64,000 nucleotides of DNA from Actinomycetota bacterium (GTDB taxonomy: Bacteria; Actinomycetota; Actinomycetes; Streptosporangiales; Streptosporangiaceae). The notes beneath the pieces were generated by a model. The model did no database searches, was not told the DNA's origin, and saw nothing but the letters and a program-made list of their open reading frames with translations. A program made the translations under genes and the position numbers. The DNA lies in contig DAHVDE010000065.1 of assembly GCA_027313705.1 (NCBI GenBank), forward strand, positions 17,031 to 81,030, given 5' to 3'. Shown here piece by piece: positions 17,968 to 26,133 of this stretch. Numbering within the stretch: position 1 is the first letter of the stretch; every line of letters starts with the position of its first letter.

Positions 17968-20010
17968 ATGGCCTGTCCCGCGGAGGAAGATACTGATACA
18001 GATCAGGTGCTAGCCGCAGAACGCGAGCATCTGACCCGATCAAGGGAATACCTGCGCCTGATGCGGCAGGACGTGCTTTCACTGCCCGCCCTGGCGGGCG
18101 ACCGGGTATCGCAGGAATACCTCAAGGCCGACCTGCACCGCCGCGCCGAGTCGCTGCGTGACCTGCCGGACACACCGCTGTTCTTCGGACGCCTCGACTA
18201 CCACGACGACCTGCGGTCAGGCGAGCAGTTCCACGTCGGGCGCCGCCACGTCCACGATCCTGACGGGCACCCGGCCGTGATCGACTGGCGCGCGCCGATC
18301 TCAAGGCCCTTCTACCGGGCAAGTCAAGCCGACCCGATGAACCTTGAGATGCGGCGGCGGTTCGGTTTCAGCGGCGGCAAGCTGACCGCCTACGAGGACG
18401 AGATTTTCCGGCCAGGCGCGGCTAAGGCCGATGGCGTGAAACCCGCCATGAGCCGCATCATGATCGAGGAAATCGAGCGGCCAAGGTCGGGCGCGATGCG
18501 GGACATCGTCGCCACGATCCAGCCTGAGCAGGACGACATCGTCCGCGCCGACGCCACCCTTTCTATCTGCGTGCAGGGCGCCCCTGGGACAGGGAAGACC
18601 GCGGTCGGGCTGCACAGGATCGCGTTCTTGCTCTACGCCTACAGGGAACGGATGAGCAGGGGCGGAGTGCTGGTAATCGGCCCGAACCGCGCGTTCCTCA
18701 CCTACATCCGCAACGTGCTGCCTGCGCTCGGCGAGTTCGACGCGGCGCAGACCTCGGTTACCGAACTGCTTGCCACCGTGCCGGTCAGCGGCACGGACTG
18801 CGAGGCCACCGCCAAGATCAAGGGTGACAGCCGGATGGCGGTCGTACTGCGGCGAGCGCTCTGGGAACGAGTGCGCGAGCCCGCCGAGCCGATCATGCTG
18901 ACCCGCGGGTCGCGCCGCTGGCGGGTGTCGGCGGATCAGCTCACCGAGCTGGTGATGGAGTTGTTCGAGCGCGGTGTGCGGTACGGCACGGGCAGGGACA
19001 TGCTCTCGCACCGGATCGCACACGTGATCTTGAGTCAGCTTGAGGCGGCAGGGGAACCCTGCGATGACCGCACCCACGCGGCGGTAAGAAGGACCACTCC
19101 GGTCAAGTCGGCCGTCGACGCGATCTGGCCGAAGGCGGACCCCGTGCGGGTTGTCTTTAATTTGCTGTCCAGTAAAGAGACCATCATCAGATGCTCGCAA
19201 GGAGTGCTCAGCGAAGCTGAGCAGGAGGCGCTCGCCTGGGCCAAGCCGCCGAAGAGTCCGGGCTCCGCACGCTGGACGGCGGCCGACACTGTGCTGATCG
19301 ATGAGGTATCGGACCTGATCGAGCGGACAGGCAGCCTCGCGCACATCGTCGTGGACGAGGCGCAGGACCTGTCCGCGATGGCATGCCGCGCGGTCGGGCG
19401 GCGGGCCGCCACCGGCTCGGTCACGGTGCTCGGCGACATCGCGCAGGGCACCACGGCGTGGGCGGCGGGAAGCTGGGAGCAGATGCTCGGCCACCTCGGC
19501 AAGCCTGACGCCGCGCTCGAGGTGCTGACGACCGGGTACCGGGTGCCAAGGCAGATTCTCGATTTCGCCAGCAAGCTCCTGCCGAGGATCGCGCCGGAGC
19601 TTTCGCCCGCCACCTCGGTGCGCCAGGATGCCGGCTCGCTCACGATCACCGCCGTGGCCGCAGGAGGCCTTGACGCCGAGTTGACCGACGTCTGCCGCGC
19701 GGCGCTTGGCCAGCCGGGCTCGGTCGCGGTAATCACCACAGACGCCGCGGTTCCCGCCGCCGCCGCCGCGCTTGCCGCCGCCGGGCTGCCCCATTGCGTG
19801 CTCGACGGCGACACCGAGGCCAGCCAGCTCACCGTCGTGCCCGTCGGACTGGTCAAGGGCCTCGAGTTCGACCACGTGATAGTCGTCGAACCGGCCGCCA
19901 TCGCCGCCGCAGAGGCGCGCGGACTGCAGCGACTTTACGTGGCGCTGACCCGCGCGGTTTCGCGCCTTACCGTTCTGCACGCAGAACCGCTGCCCGAGCT
20001 CCTGCGTTAG
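17968..20010 (+). CDS. HelD-type RNA polymerase-recycling ATPase (UvrD-like superfamily 1)
   Basis: 680 residues, the size of class II (actinobacterial) HelD proteins, which bind RNA polymerase, remove nucleic acid from stalled enzyme and in some species protect against rifamycins. The N-terminal part (residues ~13-60) is an EREHL...RRRAESL-type coiled coil. Walker A is GAPGTGKT at residues 204-211, Walker B VDEAQDLS, and the late motif LYVALTRAVSRLTVLH near the end. Start is ATG 17968 with AAGGAG seven bases ahead. The upstream gap has an AT-rich stretch (GAAAAAATAAGATGA near 17872) that may be its promoter; I found no rifamycin-associated inverted repeat. Confidence 0.85.
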   Translation: MACPAEEDTDTDQVLAAEREHLTRSREYLRLMRQDVLSLPALAGDRVSQEYLKADLHRRAESLRDLPDTPLFFGRLDYHDDLRSGEQFHVGRRHVHDPDGHPAVIDWRAPISRPFYRASQADPMNLEMRRRFGFSGGKLTAYEDEIFRPGAAKADGVKPAMSRIMIEEIERPRSGAMRDIVATIQPEQDDIVRADATLSICVQGAPGTGKTAVGLHRIAFLLYAYRERMSRGGVLVIGPNRAFLTYIRNVLPALGEFDAAQTSVTELLATVPVSGTDCEATAKIKGDSRMAVVLRRALWERVREPAEPIMLTRGSRRWRVSADQLTELVMELFERGVRYGTGRDMLSHRIAHVILSQLEAAGEPCDDRTHAAVRRTTPVKSAVDAIWPKADPVRVVFNLLSSKETIIRCSQGVLSEAEQEALAWAKPPKSPGSARWTAADTVLIDEVSDLIERTGSLAHIVVDEAQDLSAMACRAVGRRAATGSVTVLGDIAQGTTAWAAGSWEQMLGHLGKPDAALEVLTTGYRVPRQILDFASKLLPRIAPELSPATSVRQDAGSLTITAVAAGGLDAELTDVCRAALGQPGSVAVITTDAAVPAAAAALAAAGLPHCVLDGDTEASQLTVVPVGLVKGLEFDHVIVVEPAAIAAAEARGLQRLYVALTRAVSRLTVLHAEPLPELLR

Positions 20011-20040
20011 GGTCTATTTATCCGGACAAGGGAGTGCCCC

Positions 20041-21672
20041 GTGAGCGTACTCAGCAGGATCCTGGCCAAAATGATGAAGCTGCCGCCGGCGCAGTCTCAT
20101 GCGATCAAGATCGAGCGGGACCTGAAGGTGCCGATGCCTGATGGCGTGGTGTTGCTCGCCGACCGGTACATTCCGGCCAGCGGCGAAGGGCCGCTTGTCA
20201 TGATCCGCTGTCCCTACGGACGCAAGAGTTTTTTCGGCGCCTTGTTCGGTGTCATCTTCGCCGAGCGTGGTCTGCAGGTGCTAATGCAAAGCTGCCGTGG
20301 CACCTTCGGATCTGGCGGTCAGCTTGATCCGTTTGACGAGCGCACCGACGGAATGGCGACGGTGGCCTGGCTGCGCGATCAGGACTGGTATCCAGGCTCA
20401 TTCGCCATGGCGGGACCTAGCTACCTCGGCATCGTGCAATGGGCAATCGCCGCGCAAGCCGGCCCCGAGCTGACGGCAATGTCCCTCCTCATTACCAGCG
20501 CGGATCCTTACGATCTGCTGTTCTCTGGCGGATCGCTCTCGCTGGAGACAATGCTGACCTGGATCAGTCTCGTGGACCGGCAGGAACGCAGGCTTGCTTC
20601 GCTGCGGCAGCGCACTGTCAGCGGGAAATTGCGGCAGGTTTATGGCCGGCTGCCGCTCGGCGAACTCGATTCCCTGGCCGTCGGGCACCAAGTCGCCGAC
20701 TGGCAGGCATGGATGGCGCATACGCAGGCCGACGACCCTTACTGGGTACAGCGGCGGTTTACTGGCGACCAGGCAAGTGTCAGGGCGAATGCCAGTTTCG
20801 TGGCGGGCTGGCAGGACATTTTCCTGCCAGGCGAATTGCGGGACTATGCGGCGCTGCGAGCGGCCGGGCAAGATCCTTATTTGCTGATCGGGCCGTGGCA
20901 GCATACCGATCAGGAGGGAATGGCCGCCGCCATCAGGGAATCGATCGGCTGGCTGCGGGCGCAATTGCTGGATGACAGGAGCCAGTTGCGTGCCGCGCCG
21001 GTGCTGATCTACGTCGGCGGTATCGAAGAATGGCGTGACTTGCCAAGCTGGCCTCCGCCCGCTACCGAGCAACGCTGGCATTTGCAGTCCGGCGGCGGCC
21101 TTGAACTCCGTGTGCCGCAGGATTCAGAACCAGACTCCTACACCTACGACCCGGCCGATCCGACGCCGAGCGTCGGCGGTCCCGTGCTTTCCGCGAACAC
21201 CGGACGGCGCAAGCAGCCGGCCGATAACCGCGGGCTTGAAGCCAGGGCGGACGTGCTGACCTACACCAGTCCGGCGCTTGAAGCAGATCTCGAGGTTATC
21301 GGCCAGGTGACCGCCGACTTGTTCGTCCGCTCCAGCCTTGGCCACACCGACTTCTTCGCCAGGCTCTGCGACGTCGACCCCTCAGGTCGCTCGCTGGCTG
21401 TCTGCGACGCCTTGCTGAGGCTCTCGCCCGGTCGCCCGCCCGCGGCGCCCGACGGCACGATCCGGGTGCGGATTGACCTGTGGCCAACCGCTTACCGGTT
21501 CAAGGCCGGCCACCTGATCAGGCTCCAGGTCTCGAGCGGTGCCCACCCGAGGTTCGCGCGCAACCCGGGCTCAGGCGAGCCGCTGGCAAAGGCGACCAGG
21601 CTGGAACCGGCCAGCCAGTTGGTCTATCACGACAAGGAGCACCCTTCTGCCATTCTGCTTCCCGTGACCTGA
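20041..21672 (+). CDS. CocE/NonD family (S15) hydrolase
   Basis: 543 residues. An alpha/beta hydrolase of the X-prolyl dipeptidyl-peptidase/cocaine-esterase family. Visible: VPMPDGVVLLADRY at the start, the GTFGSGG region, the nucleophile Ser in AGPSYLG, LLIGPWQHTD with the catalytic His, and a C-terminal jelly-roll domain (LTYTSPALEADLEVIGQ...HPRFARNPG). Likely hydrolyses an ester or amide; substrate unknown. No signal peptide. GTG start at 20041 with AAGGGA upstream, 30 bp after helD, so they may be co-transcribed. Confidence 0.87.
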   Translation: MSVLSRILAKMMKLPPAQSHAIKIERDLKVPMPDGVVLLADRYIPASGEGPLVMIRCPYGRKSFFGALFGVIFAERGLQVLMQSCRGTFGSGGQLDPFDERTDGMATVAWLRDQDWYPGSFAMAGPSYLGIVQWAIAAQAGPELTAMSLLITSADPYDLLFSGGSLSLETMLTWISLVDRQERRLASLRQRTVSGKLRQVYGRLPLGELDSLAVGHQVADWQAWMAHTQADDPYWVQRRFTGDQASVRANASFVAGWQDIFLPGELRDYAALRAAGQDPYLLIGPWQHTDQEGMAAAIRESIGWLRAQLLDDRSQLRAAPVLIYVGGIEEWRDLPSWPPPATEQRWHLQSGGGLELRVPQDSEPDSYTYDPADPTPSVGGPVLSANTGRRKQPADNRGLEARADVLTYTSPALEADLEVIGQVTADLFVRSSLGHTDFFARLCDVDPSGRSLAVCDALLRLSPGRPPAAPDGTIRVRIDLWPTAYRFKAGHLIRLQVSSGAHPRFARNPGSGEPLAKATRLEPASQLVYHDKEHPSAILLPVT

Positions 21673-21978
21673 CGCGCTTTGCCGAAGGCAGGGCCTCAAT
21701 CGCCGCCAGCCGTTGCGATTTGGCCTGTCTGACGCGAAAACGGCGATAAGGTCTGCGTGAGTACCACGCTAGACCTGCTCCGCCCGCGCTGACATTACCG
21801 GGCGAATGACTCGCCGCAGGTCAGTGCGACGTTCGGTCTTAATGAATTGATCAGCAGAACTTGCAGTGCCGCTCTCAGCGGAGCATCCTTCTAGCTAACA
21901 CCTTACTCTGCGCGCTCGGATGGTTACATTCCGTTGCGGCGGTGCGGAGTTACTAAACTGACAAGCGACAAAGGTGAC
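21673..21978. other. Non-coding gap, probable promoter region
   Basis: About 300 bases without a credible gene. The second half is clearly less GC-rich than its surroundings (TTAATGAATTGATCAGCAGAAC near 21839, CTAGCTAACACCTTACTC near 21892), which suggests regulatory DNA for the small gene that follows. I cannot place -35 and -10 boxes with confidence. Confidence 0.4.
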
Positions 21979-22299
21979 ATGGTGTCTTTGGTAGCCGGTC
22001 AAGTGGGCGCGGAAGCCGACCTGACTCAGCCGCAGCCGTTCGTGGATCGGCTAGAAGAACTCGCCTGCGAACTGGACAGGCACGGCCTCCAGGTCTCGCT
22101 GATGACTCCGGCCGGCCGCATTCCGAGCCTGCACGTGGCGAATCCCGTCGCGCCAAGATTGGCGGAAGACGTGTACGTCGGCCGCAGCCAAGACGGCCTG
22201 TGGTGGTTCTGGTGGCCATGGGCCGAGCGAATTGCCCCTGGCGGCGAGGTCGCCGAGGCGGCGACGGCAATAGCCAAGGTCCTGGACACCGCCGGGTAG
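21979..22299 (+). CDS. Small conserved actinobacterial protein, function unknown
   Basis: 106 residues, apparently one alpha/beta domain. It matches a widespread small actinomycete protein that I know only as hypothetical: a helix FVDRLEELACELDRHGL, a strand VSLMTPAGRIPSLHVANP, the conserved LAEDVYVGRSQDGLWWFWWPWAERI and a final helix. The Trp-rich WWFWWPWAERI stretch is the most diagnostic part. AAAGG four bases ahead of the ATG at 21979 decides the start. Related proteins often sit near regulators; here it stands alone and converges on the ferritin-like pair. Confidence 0.65.
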   Translation: MVSLVAGQVGAEADLTQPQPFVDRLEELACELDRHGLQVSLMTPAGRIPSLHVANPVAPRLAEDVYVGRSQDGLWWFWWPWAERIAPGGEVAEAATAIAKVLDTAG

Positions 22300-22329
22300 C
22301 GCCAGGCCCAGGCTCGCCCCGCGCCGCCG

Positions 22330-22347
22330 GCCCGCGTCGGCGCGGGC
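22330..22347. terminator. Bidirectional terminator hairpin
   Basis: GCCCGCG, loop TCGG, CGCGGGC: a perfect seven-base-pair GC hairpin in the gap between two convergent genes (stops at 22299 and 22413). Position and symmetry fit a terminator serving both strands. Confidence 0.6.
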
Positions 22348-22412
22348 GTCGCTGGGGGCTGGACCGGGGTGCTGTCTGGCGAAAGGTCTGAGCGCCGAGG
22401 AGCTTGGCGTGG

Positions 22413-22847
22413 TCAGCGTGGCGTGGCGAGGCCGGGGAAGGCCTGGGGCGAACCACCCCAGTGGGCAGCGCGGACGGCGGCCTCTTGCATCCTGGTCGCG
22501 GCTAGCTTGCGAAGGGCGCGATCGCCCGCGCCTGTTAGGTCTAGGTAACCGGCTACTACGCCCAGTTCCAGATCCGTGGCCAGGCTCGCGGCTTCTCTCG
22601 GGGTGCTCACGACCAGCGGCAGCCGGTAGGCGACCGCGGCGGGCGCAGGAGTGGCGCCGAGGGCGGTGATCATGGCGAACAGGGTGTCTCTGGCCCGTTC
22701 GTGGATCGCGCAGTCGGTTGCGGCCAGGTTGAATTCCGTGCCCGTGAGGTGCGCCCCGACGACGCCGTAGCCGTAGCTTGCCGCTTCCTCGGCCGTGAGC
22801 GCGCTTTGCAGGGCAGCGACCAGAGCCTGCTTGCCTGATCTGACCAT
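22413..22847 (-). CDS. DUF4439 ferritin-like protein
   Basis: 144 residues. A four-helix ferritin-like domain: ALQSALTAEEAASYGYGVVGAHL is the first helix with a conserved Glu-Glu pair, then AIHERARDTLFAMI, and REAASLATDLELGVVAGYLDL and a last helix with a Glu. DUF4439 proteins are actinobacterial and have no proven function. The ATG overlaps the stop codon of the upstream lipoprotein gene by one base (TGATG), so the two are translated together. This pair precedes rimP as in mycobacteria (Rv2844-Rv2843 in my recollection). Confidence 0.78.
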   Translation of the reverse strand: MVRSGKQALVAALQSALTAEEAASYGYGVVGAHLTGTEFNLAATDCAIHERARDTLFAMITALGATPAPAAVAYRLPLVVSTPREAASLATDLELGVVAGYLDLTGAGDRALRKLAATRMQEAAVRAAHWGGSPQAFPGLATPR

Positions 22848-23368
22848 CAGCTGCTCCCTGCCCGGCGCAGGTAGACCACGTGAGCCGCTTCTGACGCGCT
22901 GATGCTGGCCAGGAGCTTGGCCAGTCCCGCAGGCGCGTCCGCAAGCTGGCCGGTCAGGCGGACGGCGGCGGCTCGCTCTTGCGCGGCCAGGGCGCCGAGC
23001 ACTCCGGCTCGATCGGCGGGGAGCGAAGGCATGCCGCTGCTAGGAGCGATCTTGGTCCTGGCCAGCCTCGGCGGCAGGATAAGGCGAGCGCGGAGGTGGC
23101 TGAGGTGAGCCTCGTGCTCGGCCCCGATGGCGGCGATCACGGCTGCGGTTCGCGGCAATTGTCCGGTGGCGCCCTTGTAAAGCATGACCAGTGCCTCCTC
23201 GGCGGCAATCGCCTGCTCCAAGGTTCTGACGTCGCCTGGGACGCCGGGCACAGGGCCGAGGGCGGCGATTCCTTTGCAGCCGGCCAGCCAGGCAGATCCG
23301 GCGGCGGCAATCGTGAAGGCAAGTAGCGCCCGGCGAGCAGGCTGCGCCTGAGCTTGTCGCACCGCCAT
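22847..23368 (-). CDS. Ferritin-like lipoprotein
   Basis: 173 residues. A signal peptide with lipobox WLAGC (Cys30) points to an anchored extracytoplasmic protein. The mature part is helical with evenly placed Glu/His residues: LEQAIAAEEALVMLYKGA, AAIGAEHEAHLSHLRARL, LAAQERAAAVRLTGQL and SISASEAAHVVYLRRA, consistent with a ferritin-like four-helix bundle. The ATG at 23368 directly follows GAGAGGGG; a GTG two codons later has better spacing and is equally possible. Operon with the cytoplasmic DUF4439 gene; divergent from rimP. Confidence 0.7.
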   Translation of the reverse strand: MAVRQAQAQPARRALLAFTIAAAGSAWLAGCKGIAALGPVPGVPGDVRTLEQAIAAEEALVMLYKGATGQLPRTAAVIAAIGAEHEAHLSHLRARLILPPRLARTKIAPSSGMPSLPADRAGVLGALAAQERAAAVRLTGQLADAPAGLAKLLASISASEAAHVVYLRRAGSS

Positions 23369-23588
23369 CCCCTCTCGCCGGGTTTCCGCGCAAACCTTCT
23401 GGCAATCGCGGGCACCAGCATGCCACGCCGTTCGTTGCTCAGATGCGCCATCCGCGTATCGCGAAACGAAACTGCGGCAGAACCGGATGGCTACGAAGAG
23501 CAACAGGTCAGAACCTCAGGCTACGGTGCCGGATAGGCTGGTGGCCTGACTACGACAACAGCAACAGGTCGCTGGCGAGGAGGGCGTG

Positions 23589-24341
23589 ATGCGCGAGGAC
23601 TCACAGCGCGGCGCGCCGCGATCGGTGCGGGCGCCAGGTCGGCCTGGCGCTGGCCGTGACGGGCGGACGTCGCGTAACCAGAGCCGAGGCCAGGCGGCGG
23701 CTTACGGAACGTCGCGTGAGGCCGGCCGCACCGCCGGCCCGCCGGCGCAGGGCCGTGCCAGGCAAGGCCAGGGAGGCAGTGCTGACACGGCCAGGCTTAC
23801 CGGCGTGATCGAGCCAGTGCTGGCCGCGATGGAAATCGACCTTGAGGCGGTCAAGCTCAGTTCCGCTGGCCGGCGGGCTTTGCTCCGCGTTGTCATCGAC
23901 GCGGACGGCGGGGTGAGCCTCGACGACATCGCCGAGGTCAGCCGGGAGCTTTCTGCTCGCCTTGACGCTAAGAACGCCATGGGCGACGCGCCTTACACGC
24001 TGGAAGTGACGTCGCCTGGAGTGGACCGCCCGCTGACCCAGCACAGGCACTGGCGAAGAGCGGCGGGCCGGCTGGTGGCCTTCGAGTACTCGGGGGCCGA
24101 GTATCAGGGCAGGGTCATAGCCGCGGCCGAAGAAGGCGTCACGCTCGATCTCGGCGGTGAGCGGCGCACGTTCAGGTTTGAAGAACTCGGCCCTGGCCGG
24201 GTGCAGGTGGAGTTCGGACGCCTTGACGAGATCGATGAGGCAGAAGAGATCGATGAGGCAGACGATCTCGAAGCCTTCCACGACGCCGGGGACTCCTGGC
24301 AGGGCGAGCGCCCAGACGAGGAGGAACCCGATGGACATTGA
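23589..24341 (+). CDS. rimP: Ribosome maturation factor RimP
   Basis: RimP helps assemble the 30S subunit. 250 residues, longer than the usual 150-180 because of a basic, Gly/Arg-rich N-terminal extension of about 65 residues and an acidic tail. The core shows [28 protein letters not shown] and the signature [14 protein letters not shown], followed by the Sm-like C-terminal domain. The tail has an 18-bp tandem duplication (24229-24264) encoding EIDEAE repeats. GAGGAGG five bases before the ATG at 23589 decides the start over the GTG one codon earlier. Its end overlaps nusA by 11 bases. Confidence 0.93.
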   Translation: MREDSQRGAPRSVRAPGRPGAGRDGRTSRNQSRGQAAAYGTSREAGRTAGPPAQGRARQGQGGSADTARLTGVIEPVLAAMEIDLEAVKLSSAGRRALLRVVIDADGGVSLDDIAEVSRELSARLDAKNAMGDAPYTLEVTSPGVDRPLTQHRHWRRAAGRLVAFEYSGAEYQGRVIAAAEEGVTLDLGGERRTFRFEELGPGRVQVEFGRLDEIDEAEEIDEADDLEAFHDAGDSWQGERPDEEEPDGH

Positions 24342-25413
24342 CGTGTCTGCGCTGAAGAGCCTGGAGGCCGAGAAGGACATCTCGATGGACCTTGTGATCA
24401 AGGCCATCGAGGATGCCCTGCTTGTCGCCTATCACAAGTCGGATGGCGCGGCCCCTTCCGCGCGGGTGGCCGTGGACCGGCGTACCGGGCACGTTACGGT
24501 CTGGGCGGCGCAGACCGACGAGAACGGCGCCGTGCTGACCGAGTACGACGACACGCCCGCTGGTTTCGGCCGGATCGCGGCCACCACCGCCGGGCAAGTC
24601 ATCTTGCAGCGCCTGCGGGATGCGGAAGACGAGCTCACTTTCGGTGAATTCGCCGGCCAGGAAGGCAACGTCGTCGCGGGCGTTATCCAGCAGGGCAAAG
24701 ACCCCAAGGCCGTCCTGGTCGACCTTGGCCGCATCGAGGCGATCTTGCCGCCGACCGAGCAGGTGCCCGGTGAGCGCTACGTGCATGGCGAGCGCATCAA
24801 GTGCTACGTCCTGTACGTCAGGAAGGGATTCCGCGGTCCTTCCGTGACCTTGTCCCGCACCCACCCGAACCTGGTAAAGAAGCTGTTCGCGCTCGAAGTA
24901 CCCGAGATCGCGTCCGGGGCAGTCGAGATCGCCGCGATCGCCAGAGAAGCTGGTCACCGCACCAAGATCGCCGTTATCGCCAGAGAGCCTGGCGTCAACG
25001 CCAAGGGGTCCTGCATTGGCCCGATGGGCAGCCGGGTGCGTAACGTGATGGCTGAGTTGCATGGTGAGAAGATTGACATCGTCGACTACGCAGACGATCC
25101 GGCCGAGTTCGTCGGGCACGCGCTGTCCCCGGCGCGAGTGTCACAGGTTCGGATTCTTGACGAGGCCAACCGGGTTGCCCAGGTCATCGTGCCTGACTAC
25201 CAGCTATCGCTGGCCATAGGCAAGGAGGGCCAGAACGTGAGGCTCGCCGCCCGCCTCACCGGATGGCGCATCGACATACAGCCGGACAATCAGGCTGGAG
25301 CCGACCTCGGCGGGAATAGGCCAGACCGCCCGGTCGCTGCGCACAGGGGCGCGCCGGCTGGCGGAGCCTCGAGAGGCAAGGTGGCTGGTGCCGCTGACGC
25401 GCCGGCCCTGTAA
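24331..25413 (+). CDS. nusA: Transcription termination/antitermination factor NusA
   Basis: NusA binds RNA polymerase and RNA and controls pausing, termination and rRNA antitermination. 360 residues: N-terminal RNA-polymerase-binding domain ([27 protein letters not shown]), S1 domain near residues 108-180, and two KH domains with the [14 protein letters not shown] and [18 protein letters not shown] loops. The extra C-terminal repeats of proteobacterial NusA are absent, as usual in actinomycetes. Start at ATG 24331 with GAGGAGG upstream, inside the end of rimP, so translation is coupled. Confidence 0.95.
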   Translation: MDIDVSALKSLEAEKDISMDLVIKAIEDALLVAYHKSDGAAPSARVAVDRRTGHVTVWAAQTDENGAVLTEYDDTPAGFGRIAATTAGQVILQRLRDAEDELTFGEFAGQEGNVVAGVIQQGKDPKAVLVDLGRIEAILPPTEQVPGERYVHGERIKCYVLYVRKGFRGPSVTLSRTHPNLVKKLFALEVPEIASGAVEIAAIAREAGHRTKIAVIAREPGVNAKGSCIGPMGSRVRNVMAELHGEKIDIVDYADDPAEFVGHALSPARVSQVRILDEANRVAQVIVPDYQLSLAIGKEGQNVRLAARLTGWRIDIQPDNQAGADLGGNRPDRPVAAHRGAPAGGASRGKVAGAADAPAL

Positions 25414-25432
25414 GCTGTTAGGCGGGCGGCTA

Positions 25433-25708
25433 ATGCGGTCTACGTCTCTTGCCATGTCCGGGTCCATGATCCGTACATGCGTGGGGTGCAGGACGCGTGC
25501 CGTCAAGTCCGACTTGCTCCGCGTCGTGGTGGTCGGCGATGAAATCGCCGCCGATCCCTTGGCGCGCAGTCCAGGCCGGGGGGCATACTTGCATCCCAGT
25601 CAGGAATGCTTGGAGCAAGCCAGGCGCCGCCGGGCTTTTCCGCGAGCGTTGCGCGTGACCGGGCCACTGGCCGATGAAGGGCTTGCCAGGTATCTGTCGC
25701 AGGCCTGA
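25433..25708 (+). CDS. ylxR: YlxR/RnpM family RNA-binding protein (DUF448)
   Basis: 91 residues from the ATG at 25433. Signature RTCVGCRTRAVKSDLLRVV near the N-terminus and the GRGAYLHPSQECLEQA motif, with a basic RRRRAFPRAL stretch after it. YlxR (renamed RnpM in B. subtilis) binds RNA and modulates RNase P; it is encoded between nusA and infB in most bacteria. The exact start is unsure: ATGs at 25454 and 25469 are also in frame and closer to the conserved part. Confidence 0.85.
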   Translation: MRSTSLAMSGSMIRTCVGCRTRAVKSDLLRVVVVGDEIAADPLARSPGRGAYLHPSQECLEQARRRRAFPRALRVTGPLADEGLARYLSQA

Positions 25709-26133
25709 ATAGTTGCCAGCCCGGGCATAATCGCATAGCCCGCGGACGGGTCACTGGCTTAGTGTTCGCACACCGATGTGCTCGCGGCACTTGAGCCTCT
25801 GGGCAGGGTCAGGGCGGGTCCAAGCCGTTGCGGGTCGGCCAGCTAGGCCGGCGTGCCGGCCGGCCTGCCCAAGCCAGCGCGGCGAGCGGGCGGCCTCAAG
25901 GCTGCCTCCGCAAGCGGGACTCGGCGGGACAGGAAACGAGCGGCGCGGTATTCGCCCGGCCAGCAGGCCGGAAGGGTACTCGCCTGAGAGACAGGCCGGA
26001 GAGACAGGCTGAGACAGCAATGAGCGCTCGATGAGCAAGCGGCGATGAACAGCAGGAACTGACGCCGGACGGAGCATGCGCTGCCCCGTACCGGCTGAGT
26101 GGCCCGAGATAACGGGCCGAGGCAGGGAGCGTA
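25709..26133. other. Long non-coding leader between ylxR and infB
   Basis: 425 bases with no credible gene. GGCCGGC-GT-GCCGGCC at 25846-25861 is a strong inverted repeat and may terminate the nusA transcript. GAGAGACAGGC is repeated at 25986-25996 and 25999-26009. The rest is GC-rich and without stop-free family matches. infB may have its own promoter or a structured 5' leader here. Confidence 0.45.

Noticed and set aside
18301..19980. Long open frame opposite helD, and similar ones opposite the helicase at 38-40.5 kb and DUF4192
   Set aside because: Same codon-mirror effect; the sense genes have clear family motifs and the antisense products do not.
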